64,000 bases of DNA, taken from Haladaptatus sp. DJG-WS-42 (GTDB taxonomy: Archaea; Halobacteriota; Halobacteria; Halobacteriales; Halococcaceae). The stretch is taken from assembly GCF_037198285.1 (NCBI RefSeq), contig NZ_CP147243.1, positions 1,790,422 to 1,854,421 on the forward strand, written 5' to 3'. This document shows, piece by piece, positions 25,401-34,131 of this stretch. Numbering within the stretch: the stretch's first letter is position 1; every line of letters starts with the position of its first letter. The notes under the pieces were generated by a model. The model saw only the letters and a program-made list of their open reading frames with translations, was not told where the DNA came from and did not search any database. The position numbers and the translations under genes are program-made.

Positions 25401-26317
25401 TGGGTTGGCATGGCGCCTGAAAGGCCCGCAACGAAAGCGCGGTCTGGCTCGCCAAATTCGTCGGGATGGAGCACGCAGGCAAGCTGTTCGAGCGTGTCCA
25501 CGAGGCGCGGCCCGGGACGGTTCACGAGATGGTGGCCGTCCATGACGGAGGCACGGTTTCCGGAGACGGCGGTGAGGTCGCACCAACCCGACTTCTCCGG
25601 AAGGATTTGTGCATCTTCCTGTGCCTGTGCTAAGCTAAATCCGCACGGTGCGGCGACGAGCACGTCCGGGTCGCAGGCGCGAATTTCCTGCCATTCGCGG
25701 GGCGTCGATTGGTCGCGGGGGGCTGCGAGTGGGTACGTCCCACCAGCGAGGTCGACGAGTTCTGGCATCCAGTGGCCCGCGACCATCACCGGCGAGAGCC
25801 AGTCGAGGACGGCGACTGAGGGTGTTGCTGGACACTCATTGGCCCGCCGTTCGACTGCCGCGACACGGGCTTTCAAGTCTGCGACGACTCGGGCTGCCGT
25901 CTGTTCTTTGCCGATTGTCTCGCCAAGATTCTGCAGGTCGCGGTACAAATCTGCGAGCGAATGGACGTCCGTCGTCACGAGTTCGGCGTCGAGTTCGAGG
26001 TCACGGACGGTGGCTGCGACGAGTTCGGTATCGACGGCACACACGTCACAGACGCCCTGCGTGAGGATGTAGTCGGGGTCGAGTTCACGGAGTTTCTCGC
26101 GGTCGAGTTCGTAGACGCTTCCGTGGGCTTCGAGCGCGGTCTGTACCTGTGCGTCGATGGTTTCGCTGTCTGCACTTGCATCGACACGAGAACGAACGAC
26201 GCTCGGTTGGTCGCGCGCGGCGGGCGGAAAGTCGCATTCGTGGCTGACGCCGACGGGTTCTGCGCCGAGAGCGTAACAGAGTTCAGTGGCTGCGGGGAGC
26301 AACGAGACGATGCGCAT
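25397..26317 (-). CDS. Cytosolic BtuF-like cobalamin-binding protein, paralog 2
   Basis: The 306-residue protein is a paralog of 20011-20895: it starts 'MRIVSLLPAATELCYALGAEPVGVSHECDFP' in parts, has the same Cys pair in 'GVCDVCAVD', and ends with the same 'RPGPRLVDTLEQLA' block. It has no signal peptide. The ATG at 26317 begins the first beta strand directly. It overlaps the JAMM gene by four bases, an unusual partnership of a corrinoid-receptor-like protein with a desampylase. Confidence 0.82.
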   Translation of the reverse strand: MRIVSLLPAATELCYALGAEPVGVSHECDFPPAARDQPSVVRSRVDASADSETIDAQVQTALEAHGSVYELDREKLRELDPDYILTQGVCDVCAVDTELVAATVRDLELDAELVTTDVHSLADLYRDLQNLGETIGKEQTAARVVADLKARVAAVERRANECPATPSVAVLDWLSPVMVAGHWMPELVDLAGGTYPLAAPRDQSTPREWQEIRACDPDVLVAAPCGFSLAQAQEDAQILPEKSGWCDLTAVSGNRASVMDGHHLVNRPGPRLVDTLEQLACVLHPDEFGEPDRAFVAGLSGAMPTQ

Positions 26318-26395
26318 GAGTCGCCTTTGCTGTGCGCGCTTGTAAACCATCCCCGAGACGGGCGGTTCAAGAGGCTCCCCGGCTTACCGCCGAGC

Positions 26396-26974
26396 ATGCA
26401 GGTGACGACGAACGGCACGTTTCGCGTCCTCGAAAGTACGCGCGAGGAGCGCGAACTCCTCCTCCTCGACGTGGACTCCTACGACCCGACCTACGTGACG
26501 GTTGACGCGACCGTCGCCGACCTCAAACCGGGCTACACCATCGAGGCGACGGTCGAATGGGAGGATGGGACGCCCCGCGTGACGGACGTGTCCGTGCTCA
26601 CAGAGACCCTGTTCGAGTTCGTAGACGGCGCGACCAACATCTTCGAGGCGGCCCAAGACACGTGGCAGGAGGGCGAATCCATGGGCGAGGGAATGAACTC
26701 GACGGTCACCTACAGCACCGACAACGAGCCAAACGGCGTCGTCTACACCTTCGCAAAACAGGCGGGCGAACGCGACATCTTCTCGGAGTTCCGCGACGGC
26801 ATCACACCGCTCGAACCACTCGTAGAACGCTTAGAACAGCAGACTGCTCCGCCCTACGAGGTGTTCGTGCTCAATCCCGAAGTCGAACAGTTCGTCATCG
26901 TTTACCTCTGTCTCGACAAGGGCGGGATGCTCGCGGACACGGTTCGGGACACCTACGACTGCCCGCGGCGGTAG
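26396..26974 (+). CDS. Haloarchaeal protein of unknown function (DUF6663-like)
   Basis: The 192-residue acidic protein begins 'MQVTTNGTFRVLESTREERE' and carries conserved-looking blocks 'SYDPTYVTVDA', 'GMNSTVTYSTDNEPNGVVY' and 'EFRDGITPLEPL'. I recall this pattern from a haloarchaea-only family (DUF6663) with no assigned role. The start at 26396 begins the conserved region. Upstream in-frame codons are antisense to the BtuF-like gene. Confidence 0.75.
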   Translation: MQVTTNGTFRVLESTREERELLLLDVDSYDPTYVTVDATVADLKPGYTIEATVEWEDGTPRVTDVSVLTETLFEFVDGATNIFEAAQDTWQEGESMGEGMNSTVTYSTDNEPNGVVYTFAKQAGERDIFSEFRDGITPLEPLVERLEQQTAPPYEVFVLNPEVEQFVIVYLCLDKGGMLADTVRDTYDCPRR

Positions 26975-27016
26975 CGGATTTTATACCACCGGACGCCTTA
27001 CGACACGCCAACACCC

Positions 27017-27325
27017 ATGCAAGATTCATCCGACCGCAAGGCGCTCGAAAATCTCAGACTCCGTTTGCGCATTCTCTCGGGGGCGCACAAACTCGAAACC
27101 ATCGAGTTCGCAGACGAATGGACAGAAGCGCAAGAGGGCGAAGCCCTCGGCAAGTCCATTGCGTACGGCAAAGCCGCAGACTTCGTCGCAGAAATCCTCG
27201 CAGGCGACTACGAATCACAGGACGTGACCGCCCTCATCGAAGACCTCCCCGAGGAGTGGAGCCTGAACCTGCTTCGCTACGCCGCCTACTCAGAACACGG
27301 CGAAGAAGAAGCGTCGCTCAAGTAA
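27017..27325 (+). CDS. Small acidic helical protein of unknown function
   Basis: The 102-residue protein is predicted mostly helical, with no cysteines or membrane segments. It lies 42 bases after the DUF6663-like gene on the same strand and may be co-transcribed. Composition and codon choice fit a real haloarchaeal gene. I do not recognise a family. It ends 13 bases before the end of the convergent transporter gene. Confidence 0.65.
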   Translation: MQDSSDRKALENLRLRLRILSGAHKLETIEFADEWTEAQEGEALGKSIAYGKAADFVAEILAGDYESQDVTALIEDLPEEWSLNLLRYAAYSEHGEEEASLK

Positions 27326-27338
27326 TTTTCACCTTCCT

Positions 27339-28271
27339 TTAGAACCGCTGTGCGGTCTGTCGCGCCCGCGTCGATGCAACCGTGAGCACCGCGTGCAGGG
27401 CGTCGCGTTTGATGAGGCCAAAGCCGATGAAGATGGCGACGAATCCCGTCAGGGTCGTCGTCCCGATGACATGGCCAAGCAGGGCGAAACTCATCACGGT
27501 GGCGACGACGGGTTCTAAATAGCCAATCAGGTTGATTTCGATTGGCCCGAGGATGTCGAGCAGTTCGAAGTAGAGCAAGAACGCGACAACCCCCGAAATG
27601 AGCGTCAGGTAGACGAGCGACGTGACGGCGGGAAGCGTCCACTCGATGGCGGCAAACGACTCACCGCGGGCGAAACTGACAACGTGAAGGATACCAGACC
27701 CGACGAGCATCGCCCATCCTTCGAGCGTGGCGAGCGGGAGCGAGGTTTTGAACGGCCGGGTGAGCACCGACCCGAGGGCGAAACTCGCGCCGCCGAGGAA
27801 GACGAGGACGATGCCGAGCATGCCCGAAGAGAGCAGGTTGTTCGGGTTCGGGTCTGCGATGATGACGACACCGACGAGGCCCGCGAGCAGGCCAACCACC
27901 CCAAGCGGGCGCAGGCGTTCGTTCGGGAGCAGTGCGCTTGCGAACACGGCGGTCAGGATGGGCGAGAGGCTGATGATGACCGCGGCAATCGCGCCAGGGA
28001 CGTGTTGTTCACCGAGATAGAGCAGGCCGTGATAGGCGGCGATGATGAAGACGCCCGTGATTGTGACGAGGAGCCATTCGGTTTTTGCCCGTGGCAGCCA
28101 CTGGTCGGTGGTCCAGAGCGCGTAGCCGAGGATAATCAGCCCAGCGACGTCGTAGCGCAGGGCGGCGAACAGCAGTGGTGGAAACGCGTGGAGCCCCACT
28201 TCAATGGCGACGAAGGAGGTGCCCCAGAACGTCGCCAAGAGGGCGAACATTGCGAGGATGCGTTTGTTCAT
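27339..28271 (-). CDS. EamA/DMT-family transporter
   Basis: The 310-residue protein has about ten membrane helices arranged as two EamA repeats (about residues 5-140 and 150-290). Typical features are 'ATFWGTSFVAIEVGL' in helix 1 and 'LLDILGPIEINLIGYLEPVVATV' near the end. Family members export amino acids or other metabolites. The ATG at 28271 begins directly before helix 1, and upstream in-frame ATG codons would run into the divergent regulator's promoter. An Lrp/AsnC regulator lies divergently, suggesting control by it. Confidence 0.88.
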   Translation of the reverse strand: MNKRILAMFALLATFWGTSFVAIEVGLHAFPPLLFAALRYDVAGLIILGYALWTTDQWLPRAKTEWLLVTITGVFIIAAYHGLLYLGEQHVPGAIAAVIISLSPILTAVFASALLPNERLRPLGVVGLLAGLVGVVIIADPNPNNLLSSGMLGIVLVFLGGASFALGSVLTRPFKTSLPLATLEGWAMLVGSGILHVVSFARGESFAAIEWTLPAVTSLVYLTLISGVVAFLLYFELLDILGPIEINLIGYLEPVVATVMSFALLGHVIGTTTLTGFVAIFIGFGLIKRDALHAVLTVASTRARQTAQRF

Positions 28272-28458
28272 GATAGCTCTAGCAAAATGCTGGTCGTTCT
28301 TAAACTCTTCTACAAACAATTGGAATTGAGTTAGAGAAAAATTTGATAGAACTCGAAAATACTGATTTCTATGGGTAATTAATCCTGATAAATTGGGTGT
28401 GTGAGCCATCGTCTGGGATGGGGTAGATTCAACCCGCTTGCTCCCCTCGAGGTGGACA
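28272..28458. promoter_or_regulatory. Divergent promoter of the transporter and Lrp regulator
   Basis: An AT-rich core at about 28315-28400 carries several TATA candidates. A Shine-Dalgarno-like GAGGTG at 28450-28455 precedes the regulator's ATG at 28459, unlike the leaderless genes nearby. Lrp-type regulators commonly bind such shared regions. Confidence 0.4.
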
Positions 28459-28944
28459 ATGGACGAGCGCGATATTACGCTCTTAAAGGCAATTGCTGAC
28501 TTAGAAACCGGGAGTCCAGAGAAACTGCACGAGGAAACGGGCATCCCCGTCTCGACGATTCACTACCGGCTGAACAAGTTAAAGGAAAACGGCGTCATCA
28601 CGAACGACCTCTACGACCTCGATTTGGAGGCCCTCGGCCTTGGCGTCACCGTGCTCGCCGAAGTGCTCACCGACTACCACGGGCCACATCAGGACGTCGA
28701 AGAGAAAATTCTCGCTATCGAGGGCGTGACGAAGGCGTACTTCACGATGGGTGAGACCGACTTCATCGTCATCGCCCAGCTCTCTGATTCCGATAAGGTC
28801 GAGCGGCTCATCACGGATTTCGAGTCGTTAGAAGAAGTCGAACGCACGAACTCCACGTTCGTCATCTCGACGCTCCGCGACAGCAAGCGCGCGCTCGAAA
28901 GCTACACCTTAGAAACCCTCCTCGCGGAACTCGCAGAAGAGTAG
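28459..28944 (+). CDS. Lrp/AsnC-family transcriptional regulator
   Basis: The 161-residue protein has an N-terminal winged HTH (about 1-55, 'HEETGIPVSTIHYRLNKLKENG') and a C-terminal RAM/ferredoxin-like ligand-binding domain (about 65-140, 'GVTKAYFTMGETDFIVIAQ'). Such regulators sense amino acids as octamers. The ATG at 28459 is supported by a GAGGTG ribosome-binding site. The divergent DMT transporter is the natural candidate target, with its own gene as another. Confidence 0.9.
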   Translation: MDERDITLLKAIADLETGSPEKLHEETGIPVSTIHYRLNKLKENGVITNDLYDLDLEALGLGVTVLAEVLTDYHGPHQDVEEKILAIEGVTKAYFTMGETDFIVIAQLSDSDKVERLITDFESLEEVERTNSTFVISTLRDSKRALESYTLETLLAELAEE

Positions 28945-28978
28945 GGAAATTATGTACCTGCCCGCACTCCGTCCGACC

Positions 28979-29311
28979 ATGAGCGATGCCCTCGCAGACG
29001 CCCTCGAAACGCACCTGATGAGTTTCGGCGTGTACGTCACCGACGCGACGGTCACCGCAGACACCCTCGTCCTCGAATACGAGACAGTTGCGCCGGGAAC
29101 CGGCGTCCCCCAACAGAGCGTTGGCCAGGTCATCACTGTCTACCGCGAACAAAGCAATGACCCACGCCGTATCGAGGCACGCGTCACGGACACCGACGGC
29201 GAACTCCGTGGGACATGGCACGTGGAGAAAGGCTGGCTCGAAGCGTTAGACGCAGAAGACCTCACGGAAGTCGGGTTCTCGAAGTACGTCCTGGACACCG
29301 TAGAGGACTGA
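28979..29311 (+). CDS. Conserved haloarchaeal hypothetical protein (DUF8159-like)
   Basis: The 110-residue alpha/beta protein has the segment 'GELRGTWHVEKGWLEAL' near residue 75. It resembles an uncharacterised haloarchaeal family (possibly DUF8159, from memory). No catalytic or binding motif is visible. The ATG at 28979 is preferred over 28952, which lies 8 bases after the regulator's stop. The next gene begins two bases after its stop, so the two form an operon. Confidence 0.65.
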   Translation: MSDALADALETHLMSFGVYVTDATVTADTLVLEYETVAPGTGVPQQSVGQVITVYREQSNDPRRIEARVTDTDGELRGTWHVEKGWLEALDAEDLTEVGFSKYVLDTVED

Positions 29312-29313
29312 CG

Positions 29314-29727
29314 ATGGATACGGTGGCAGTTCGACGCTTCCTGCTCGACACCCACGGCGAAACCATCGCGGAGACGCTTCAGTGCGCGGATGCCGTGAGC
29401 AAGGCGTGGGACGGTGAAACCGTGACCGACCGCGCCCAGGTCGTAAAACCGCTTCGCGCCTTGCTCACCAAACGTGGCGTACTCGAGCGCTACCCGACGA
29501 TGCTTGCCGAAGCCGTCGAAGCCGGTGGTGAACGGATGCAAGCTTCCCCAGTCGCCGCACCACCCTACGTTATTGTGACCAGTACGGGGCCGGTATTGCG
29601 CGCGACACTCCCGGGTGGGCGACTTGTCATCCGCATTGAGGCGTTTGCGGTCGCTCGCCACGCGCTACCTTCCTATTCACGCACAAAAGCGTCGTCAGAC
29701 GACGCGCTCTCAGTTGATTATAGATAA
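29314..29727 (+). CDS. Haloarchaeal hypothetical protein
   Basis: The 137-residue protein starts 'MDTVAVRRFLLDTHGETI' and consists of helices followed by a short beta region ('PPYVIVTSTGPVLRATLPGGRLVI'). I do not recognise a family. It follows the preceding gene after two bases, and the pair is likely translated from one mRNA. Confidence 0.62.
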   Translation: MDTVAVRRFLLDTHGETIAETLQCADAVSKAWDGETVTDRAQVVKPLRALLTKRGVLERYPTMLAEAVEAGGERMQASPVAAPPYVIVTSTGPVLRATLPGGRLVIRIEAFAVARHALPSYSRTKASSDDALSVDYR

Positions 29728-29826
29728 GTTTTGCGACTGTTCATTTCAGCTGATTGTCGCGCCTAATGACTGCATAATTATAGTGGTATGCCTGTAATAG
29801 CTGAATAACGGTCAGGGGAGATTTCA

Positions 29827-29973
29827 GTGTTTAATCGAGTAAAAACCGTGTTCACCGTCAACGACGACCCCGTGGTCTATGAGTGCAGAGAGTGTGGAAC
29901 AACCGTCGAGTCTGCGTTTAGCGAATGTCCCTATTGTGGCGAAGCAGAAATCGCAAGACTGGAAGTTGAATAG
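29827..29973 (+). CDS. Small zinc-ribbon protein (48 residues)
   Basis: A GTG-initiated frame encodes 48 residues with two CxxC knuckles, 'YECRECGTTV' and 'SECPYCGEAEI', forming a complete zinc ribbon. Haloarchaea carry many such micro-proteins, often tied to regulation or stress, but the role of this one is unknown. The HTH regulator gene starts 48 bases downstream on the same strand. The GTG at 29827 is the only start in frame that keeps both knuckles and a short N terminus. Confidence 0.72.
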   Translation: MFNRVKTVFTVNDDPVVYECRECGTTVESAFSECPYCGEAEIARLEVE

Positions 29974-30021
29974 CGGGTATCCGAACGCTTTATTCATCTG
30001 ACGAGTGTTGGCTAATTCGGA

Positions 30022-30798
30022 ATGGGTCCACCGGAACCACGCGAGGCGATGACTACCGTCGAAAAGCGGCGTGGGATCGTTTCTTGTCTCAGAGCGGAAC
30101 CACACGACACGCGCGACCTCGTGGACGCGCTCGGTGCCTCTCGCTCCACCGTTTACAGGGGGACGCGCGAGCTTGAGGCGCTCAGACTCATCGAACAGGT
30201 AGACGGCTCCTATGCGCTCACGACGTTTGGGCGTGCGGTCGCTGAGTCCTATTTTTCGTTTTCCGACGACTTAGAAACGCTCTGTGACCTCCAGCCATCG
30301 CTTTCAGCGCTCCCGCGTGAGGTGGACATCCCGACGCACGTCCTCGCAGGCGCAGCAGTCGTCCACGCCACAGCCCACGACCCAGACCGCCCCGTCACCG
30401 CCTTCGAGCGCGTTGTGCGAAACGCAGACCGACTCATTGGCTTCTCGCCAATCCCACGGTCGCGCTATATCGACCTCTTTTCAGACGAACTGCTTGCAGG
30501 CACACTGGACGCGGATTTGGTGACCACCAGCGAGGTTGTAGAGTACATGCTCAGCGAATACGATGCGTTGCTCACGGACGTGTTCGCCGTCGAAAACTTC
30601 AGATTCTTTGCGACCACCGACCCCCTCCTCCTTGAACTCATGGTCGTAGAAGCGCCGCGTGAGTTCCTCACAGTTAGCCTCTACGACGAACAAAAACACA
30701 TGCGAGCGTTCCTCACAAACGACGACTCAGCGGCCGTCTCGTGGGGACGTGCGCAGTTCGAACGCTACCGAGAAAACGCCACCCTCGTAAACGCCTAG
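30022..30798 (+). CDS. FilR1-type helix-turn-helix transcriptional regulator
   Basis: The 258-residue protein has an N-terminal winged HTH (about 12-80, 'LVDALGASRSTVYRGTRELEAL') and a C-terminal effector region (about 130-255) with the pattern of methanogen/haloarchaeal FilR1-type regulators ('YMLSEYDALLTDVF', 'FFATTDPLLLELMV'). The ligand is unknown. The last four bases overlap the end of the convergent bcp gene. ATG 30049 is an alternative start. Confidence 0.82.
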   Translation: MGPPEPREAMTTVEKRRGIVSCLRAEPHDTRDLVDALGASRSTVYRGTRELEALRLIEQVDGSYALTTFGRAVAESYFSFSDDLETLCDLQPSLSALPREVDIPTHVLAGAAVVHATAHDPDRPVTAFERVVRNADRLIGFSPIPRSRYIDLFSDELLAGTLDADLVTTSEVVEYMLSEYDALLTDVFAVENFRFFATTDPLLLELMVVEAPREFLTVSLYDEQKHMRAFLTNDDSAAVSWGRAQFERYRENATLVNA

Positions 30799-31250
30799 TC
30801 GAGCGCGGCGAGGAGTTCGTCTGCGTGTCCCTCCGGCGACACCTTCTCGTAGGCGTCAACGATGGTTCCCTCCGGTCCGACAACGTACGTGTTGCGGAAC
30901 ACGCCGTCGAATGTCTTGCCGAACATGTTCTTCTCGCCGTAGGAATCGTACGCCCGCGCCACCTCACCGTCCTCGTCGCTCAGTAGTTGAATGGGCAGGT
31001 CGTACTTTGCTTCGAACTTTTTCAGGTCGGAAACGGGGTCGTCGCTGATGGCGAGCACCGCCACGTCCCGTTCTTCGTAGGCGTCCCACGCGTCGCGAAA
31101 CCCGCACGCTTCGGTGGTACAACCGGGCGTGTCCGCCCGCGGGTAGAAGTAAACTACGACGTGCTTGCCTGCGTAGTCTGTGAGCGAAACGTCGTCGCCG
31201 TCTTGGTTTTGCAGCGTGAACCCGGGAGCTTCGTCACCGATTTCGAGCAT
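30795..31250 (-). CDS. bcp: Thiol peroxidase Bcp (PrxQ-type peroxiredoxin)
   Basis: The 151-residue peroxiredoxin has the peroxidatic Cys 44 and resolving Cys 49 in 'TPGCTTEACGFRD', as in alpha-helix-2-type Bcp/PrxQ enzymes that reduce hydroperoxides with thioredoxin. The catalytic Thr/Pro and a downstream Arg ('VFRNTYVVGPEG') are present. It is followed after 24 bases by the end of the MFS gene on the same strand, which is transcribed toward it. Confidence 0.93.
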   Translation of the reverse strand: MLEIGDEAPGFTLQNQDGDDVSLTDYAGKHVVVYFYPRADTPGCTTEACGFRDAWDAYEERDVAVLAISDDPVSDLKKFEAKYDLPIQLLSDEDGEVARAYDSYGEKNMFGKTFDGVFRNTYVVGPEGTIVDAYEKVSPEGHADELLAALD

Positions 31251-31274
31251 ATCGTTGCTTTGGGAGCCACGACA

Positions 31275-32543
31275 TTATGTTGTCGGCTCGACGCCGAAGA
31301 CGACGAAGTAGCCGGTTCCGAGGAGACCAATCACGGTCGCAATCGTGAACGCGACCGTCGGTGACTGGCTGTAAAGCAGCCCGCCAACCGCCGCGCCGGG
31401 CACGGTGAGTGCGTTTCTAAGCAAGTAGTACGCTCCGGTCACTCGCCCGCCAGCCCCGTTCTGTGCCGGGCCGACGATGAGCGCCTTGTGCGCGGGAAGC
31501 CCAGCGAACCGCAGCCCCGAAAAGGCGAACACGAGTGCCACGAGTGCGGCGTCTGCGGGCACGGAAATCAGGAGAATCGGAGTGAGCGCGTACACCGAAA
31601 ACCCGGTGGCAACGACCGGTTTCAGCCCGCGACGGTCTGCCACCCACGCGCTCGGGAGCATCACAAGCAGGGCAACCGCCATCTCGACGGCGAGTAAGAC
31701 GCCGAAGAAGGCTTCCGGGCGCAGCAAACCAATCACCGGCAGGGTTACGCTCACCTGTAATTGGTCAACCACGACGAGGACGAAAAACACGTGTACCATG
31801 CCGTTGGCAAATCGAACGAGCGTGTCCCCAACGAGGAGCGGACGCAACGGTTTCGGAAGCGATGCGAGGTCGTCGCGGACGGAACTCAGGCCGCTCCATG
31901 CCGTGCCAACCGTGTCGCCGGCGGGGTTGTAGAGGACGCGTTGGGCAATCGTGGCGAGCACGGCGAAGCCGATGGCGACGACGAGCACCGCCTGAAAGCC
32001 GTCGATGAAGCCGACGGTGACCGCGAAGATGGCCGTCGCAAACAGCGGGCCGAGCAGGAACCCGACGCGTCGAACGACTTCGGTGGCCGCAAAGCCACGG
32101 GCGAGGTGAGTCGCATCGACGCTCTGTTTGACGAGCGCGAACGTCGCCCCGAGACCGAGTGAATTCCACGCCTGGACGAGTACGAGGCCGACGAACAGCC
32201 ACGCCCACGCCGGGAGTGGGCCGCCGAGGCCGGGCGCGAGAAACCAGACGATGAAGCCACCAACTGAGAGCACGCCGAACAGGGTGAGCGCGCGGCGCGT
32301 CCCGATGCGGTCAGAGATCGCTCCGCCCGGGTACGGATAGACCGCAGCAATAAACTGTTTAAAACTCCCGAACACGCCGATGACGCCAGCACCCGCGCCA
32401 AGCGCCTGTAAGTAGGCGGCGATGTAGCGGTCGGTCATCTGGTACGAAAGGCTGAACGCGAGCATCGCAATCGAAAGTACGAGTACGTCTCGTTCGAGGC
32501 CAGCAACCTCCCGGAGCGTCGCACGGACGCCGTCGCCTGCCAT
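31275..32543 (-). CDS. Major facilitator superfamily transporter
   Basis: The 422-residue protein has twelve predicted membrane helices, with the MFS loop 2-3 motif in the form 'GGAISDRIGTRRALTL' and a related 'SAWVADRRGLKPVV' after helix 8. Substrate class cannot be read from the sequence, and drug, sugar-phosphate or metabolite export are all possible. It lies directly upstream of bcp on the same strand and may be co-transcribed. Confidence 0.9.
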   Translation of the reverse strand: MAGDGVRATLREVAGLERDVLVLSIAMLAFSLSYQMTDRYIAAYLQALGAGAGVIGVFGSFKQFIAAVYPYPGGAISDRIGTRRALTLFGVLSVGGFIVWFLAPGLGGPLPAWAWLFVGLVLVQAWNSLGLGATFALVKQSVDATHLARGFAATEVVRRVGFLLGPLFATAIFAVTVGFIDGFQAVLVVAIGFAVLATIAQRVLYNPAGDTVGTAWSGLSSVRDDLASLPKPLRPLLVGDTLVRFANGMVHVFFVLVVVDQLQVSVTLPVIGLLRPEAFFGVLLAVEMAVALLVMLPSAWVADRRGLKPVVATGFSVYALTPILLISVPADAALVALVFAFSGLRFAGLPAHKALIVGPAQNGAGGRVTGAYYLLRNALTVPGAAVGGLLYSQSPTVAFTIATVIGLLGTGYFVVFGVEPTT

Positions 32544-32582
32544 ACGATAGGTCAGGCCGCGAGCACGATAGCGGTTTTCACG

Positions 32583-32717
32583 CTACTGGCGTTTTGTCTC
32601 GTCATCTACTTCGAGCCAGACGCGGTCGAACCACGCCGCCCGCCACCGCCAGCGAAGCCACTGGTGGACGGCGAGAATGGCGAAAAACGCCCCCACGACC
32701 AGGAGACTCAGGTCCAT
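32583..32717 (-). CDS. Small single-helix membrane protein (44 residues)
   Basis: A 44-residue frame encodes 'MDLSLLVVGAFFAILAVHQW', one membrane helix followed by a Trp/Arg-rich amphipathic stretch and an acidic tail. The composition is protein-like and the gap otherwise fits no gene. It lies between the PGF-CTERM protein and the MFS gene, all on the minus strand. Function is unknown. Confidence 0.5.
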   Translation of the reverse strand: MDLSLLVVGAFFAILAVHQWLRWRWRAAWFDRVWLEVDDETKRQ

Positions 32718-32764
32718 GCGAGAGAGAGGGGCTGAAACGCCCTAAAGCTAGCTTCTGAGACAGT

Positions 32765-33976
32765 TCAGGCGCGTCGCCACAACAGGAACGACACCACGAG
32801 CAGCGAGAGGACGGCCGTAAGCACCGTGAATCCCGGCAGGCCGACGTTCGTCGTCGTCTGCTCGTCGGTTGTGGTCTCCGCTTGTTCTGTCGTCGTGGTC
32901 TGCGCGGTGGTGGTCGTCTGCTCGCTGGCTTCGATGCCTTCGACGGTTATCGGCTCCGATTCGAGGCCGTCGGTCGTTGCCACGAGTTCGTGGTCGCCAG
33001 CACCTTCAATGGCCGTCACGAGGACACCTTGGTCGTTCGTCTCCCCGACGTTCTCGCCATCGAGCGTTATCGTTGCCCCTGAGACGAGGTCGCCGTACTC
33101 GTCAGTGACTTCAAGGCGTACGTTTTCACCGACGACAACGCGGCTCTGTGCGGCTTCGACGTGGAGCGACGGTTCGCGTCTGATGTTCACGTCGAACGTC
33201 CGCGAGCGCTCTGGGATGGTCACATCGACCGTGCGCTCGGTGTAGCCGTCTTTGGTAACGGTTGCGCTGATGGCGGTGTTCACCGGAATCTGGAGCGTCG
33301 CTTCGCCGTTTCCGAGCGTCGTGACCGTCGAACCACCGACCGTCACTCGCGCATCCTCGACGGGTCGTGCGGGGTCGAAATGGTCGTCTGCTACGACGAA
33401 CTGGATGGTCACTGACCCGCGTTCCAGTTCGTACTCGCGGTTGATGTCACCGGTCACCGAAAGCGGTTCTGCTGCCGTGTAGTAACCCGCTTTGAACACA
33501 CTGATGCGGTACTCACCGCGTTCGATGGTGTCCGTCTCGACCATACCGTCGCTGTCGGTGTTTGCACGCACGACCTCACGGCCGTTTTGGGACATGATGA
33601 TGCGTGCCCCTTCTATGGGGCCGTTTTCGTCGACGACGCTGATGTCAGCAGACCCCTTTTTGGCCACGTCGATGGTGACCTCCTGGGCGCTCACATCTTC
33701 GATGACGAACGGCCGGTTTCGAATATAATCAGGGTGGGACACGGTGATGGTGACGGTTTCGTCTTCGGGAACGTCGAGGAACGCTTTGCCGTTTCCGGCG
33801 GTCGTTCGTGTGGTCTCTCCGCCGTCCCACGACGCGGTTAGCTCCGCGTCACCGACTGGGTTGCCCGAGGCATCGACGACACTCACGGTGAGCGTCACGG
33901 TTTCTTGTGCGGCGACTGGCCCTGCGACAACGGAAAAAAGCATGGCGAGGGCGATAATATACGCACGAATTCTCAT
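32765..33976 (-). CDS. PGF-CTERM surface protein with carboxypeptidase-regulatory-like domains
   Basis: The 403-residue protein has a signal peptide (about 1-23) and four or five consecutive beta-sandwich repeats of the CarboxypepD_reg/peptidase-associated type ('TLTVSVVDASGNPVGDAELT', 'GSADISVVDENGPIEGARI' in parts). A Thr/Gln/Glu-rich linker and a C-terminal sorting signal 'GLPGFTVLTAVLSLL' with terminal Arg-Arg follow. It should be anchored to membrane lipid by archaeosortase. A structural or adhesion role is inferred from the architecture. Confidence 0.85.
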   Translation of the reverse strand: MRIRAYIIALAMLFSVVAGPVAAQETVTLTVSVVDASGNPVGDAELTASWDGGETTRTTAGNGKAFLDVPEDETVTITVSHPDYIRNRPFVIEDVSAQEVTIDVAKKGSADISVVDENGPIEGARIIMSQNGREVVRANTDSDGMVETDTIERGEYRISVFKAGYYTAAEPLSVTGDINREYELERGSVTIQFVVADDHFDPARPVEDARVTVGGSTVTTLGNGEATLQIPVNTAISATVTKDGYTERTVDVTIPERSRTFDVNIRREPSLHVEAAQSRVVVGENVRLEVTDEYGDLVSGATITLDGENVGETNDQGVLVTAIEGAGDHELVATTDGLESEPITVEGIEASEQTTTTAQTTTTEQAETTTDEQTTTNVGLPGFTVLTAVLSLLVVSFLLWRRA

Positions 33977-34131
33977 AGGGTTACCTTCATGTCCGAAGAA
34001 TATAAATCTCTGTTATACTGTCGCATCCTCAGACTGTACGGGTGCTGTCGGCTGAATTTCGACCTATACAGCGCCGTAGAAAACGTAGCTTTTTCGCCAT
34101 CTGTTTGTGGGCAAAGAGGTGTCTGACGCAA

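Noticed and set aside
25155-26072. A 305-codon plus-strand frame
   Set aside because: It is antisense to the JAMM and BtuF-like genes. It is Arg/Ser-rich in the manner of a shadow frame.
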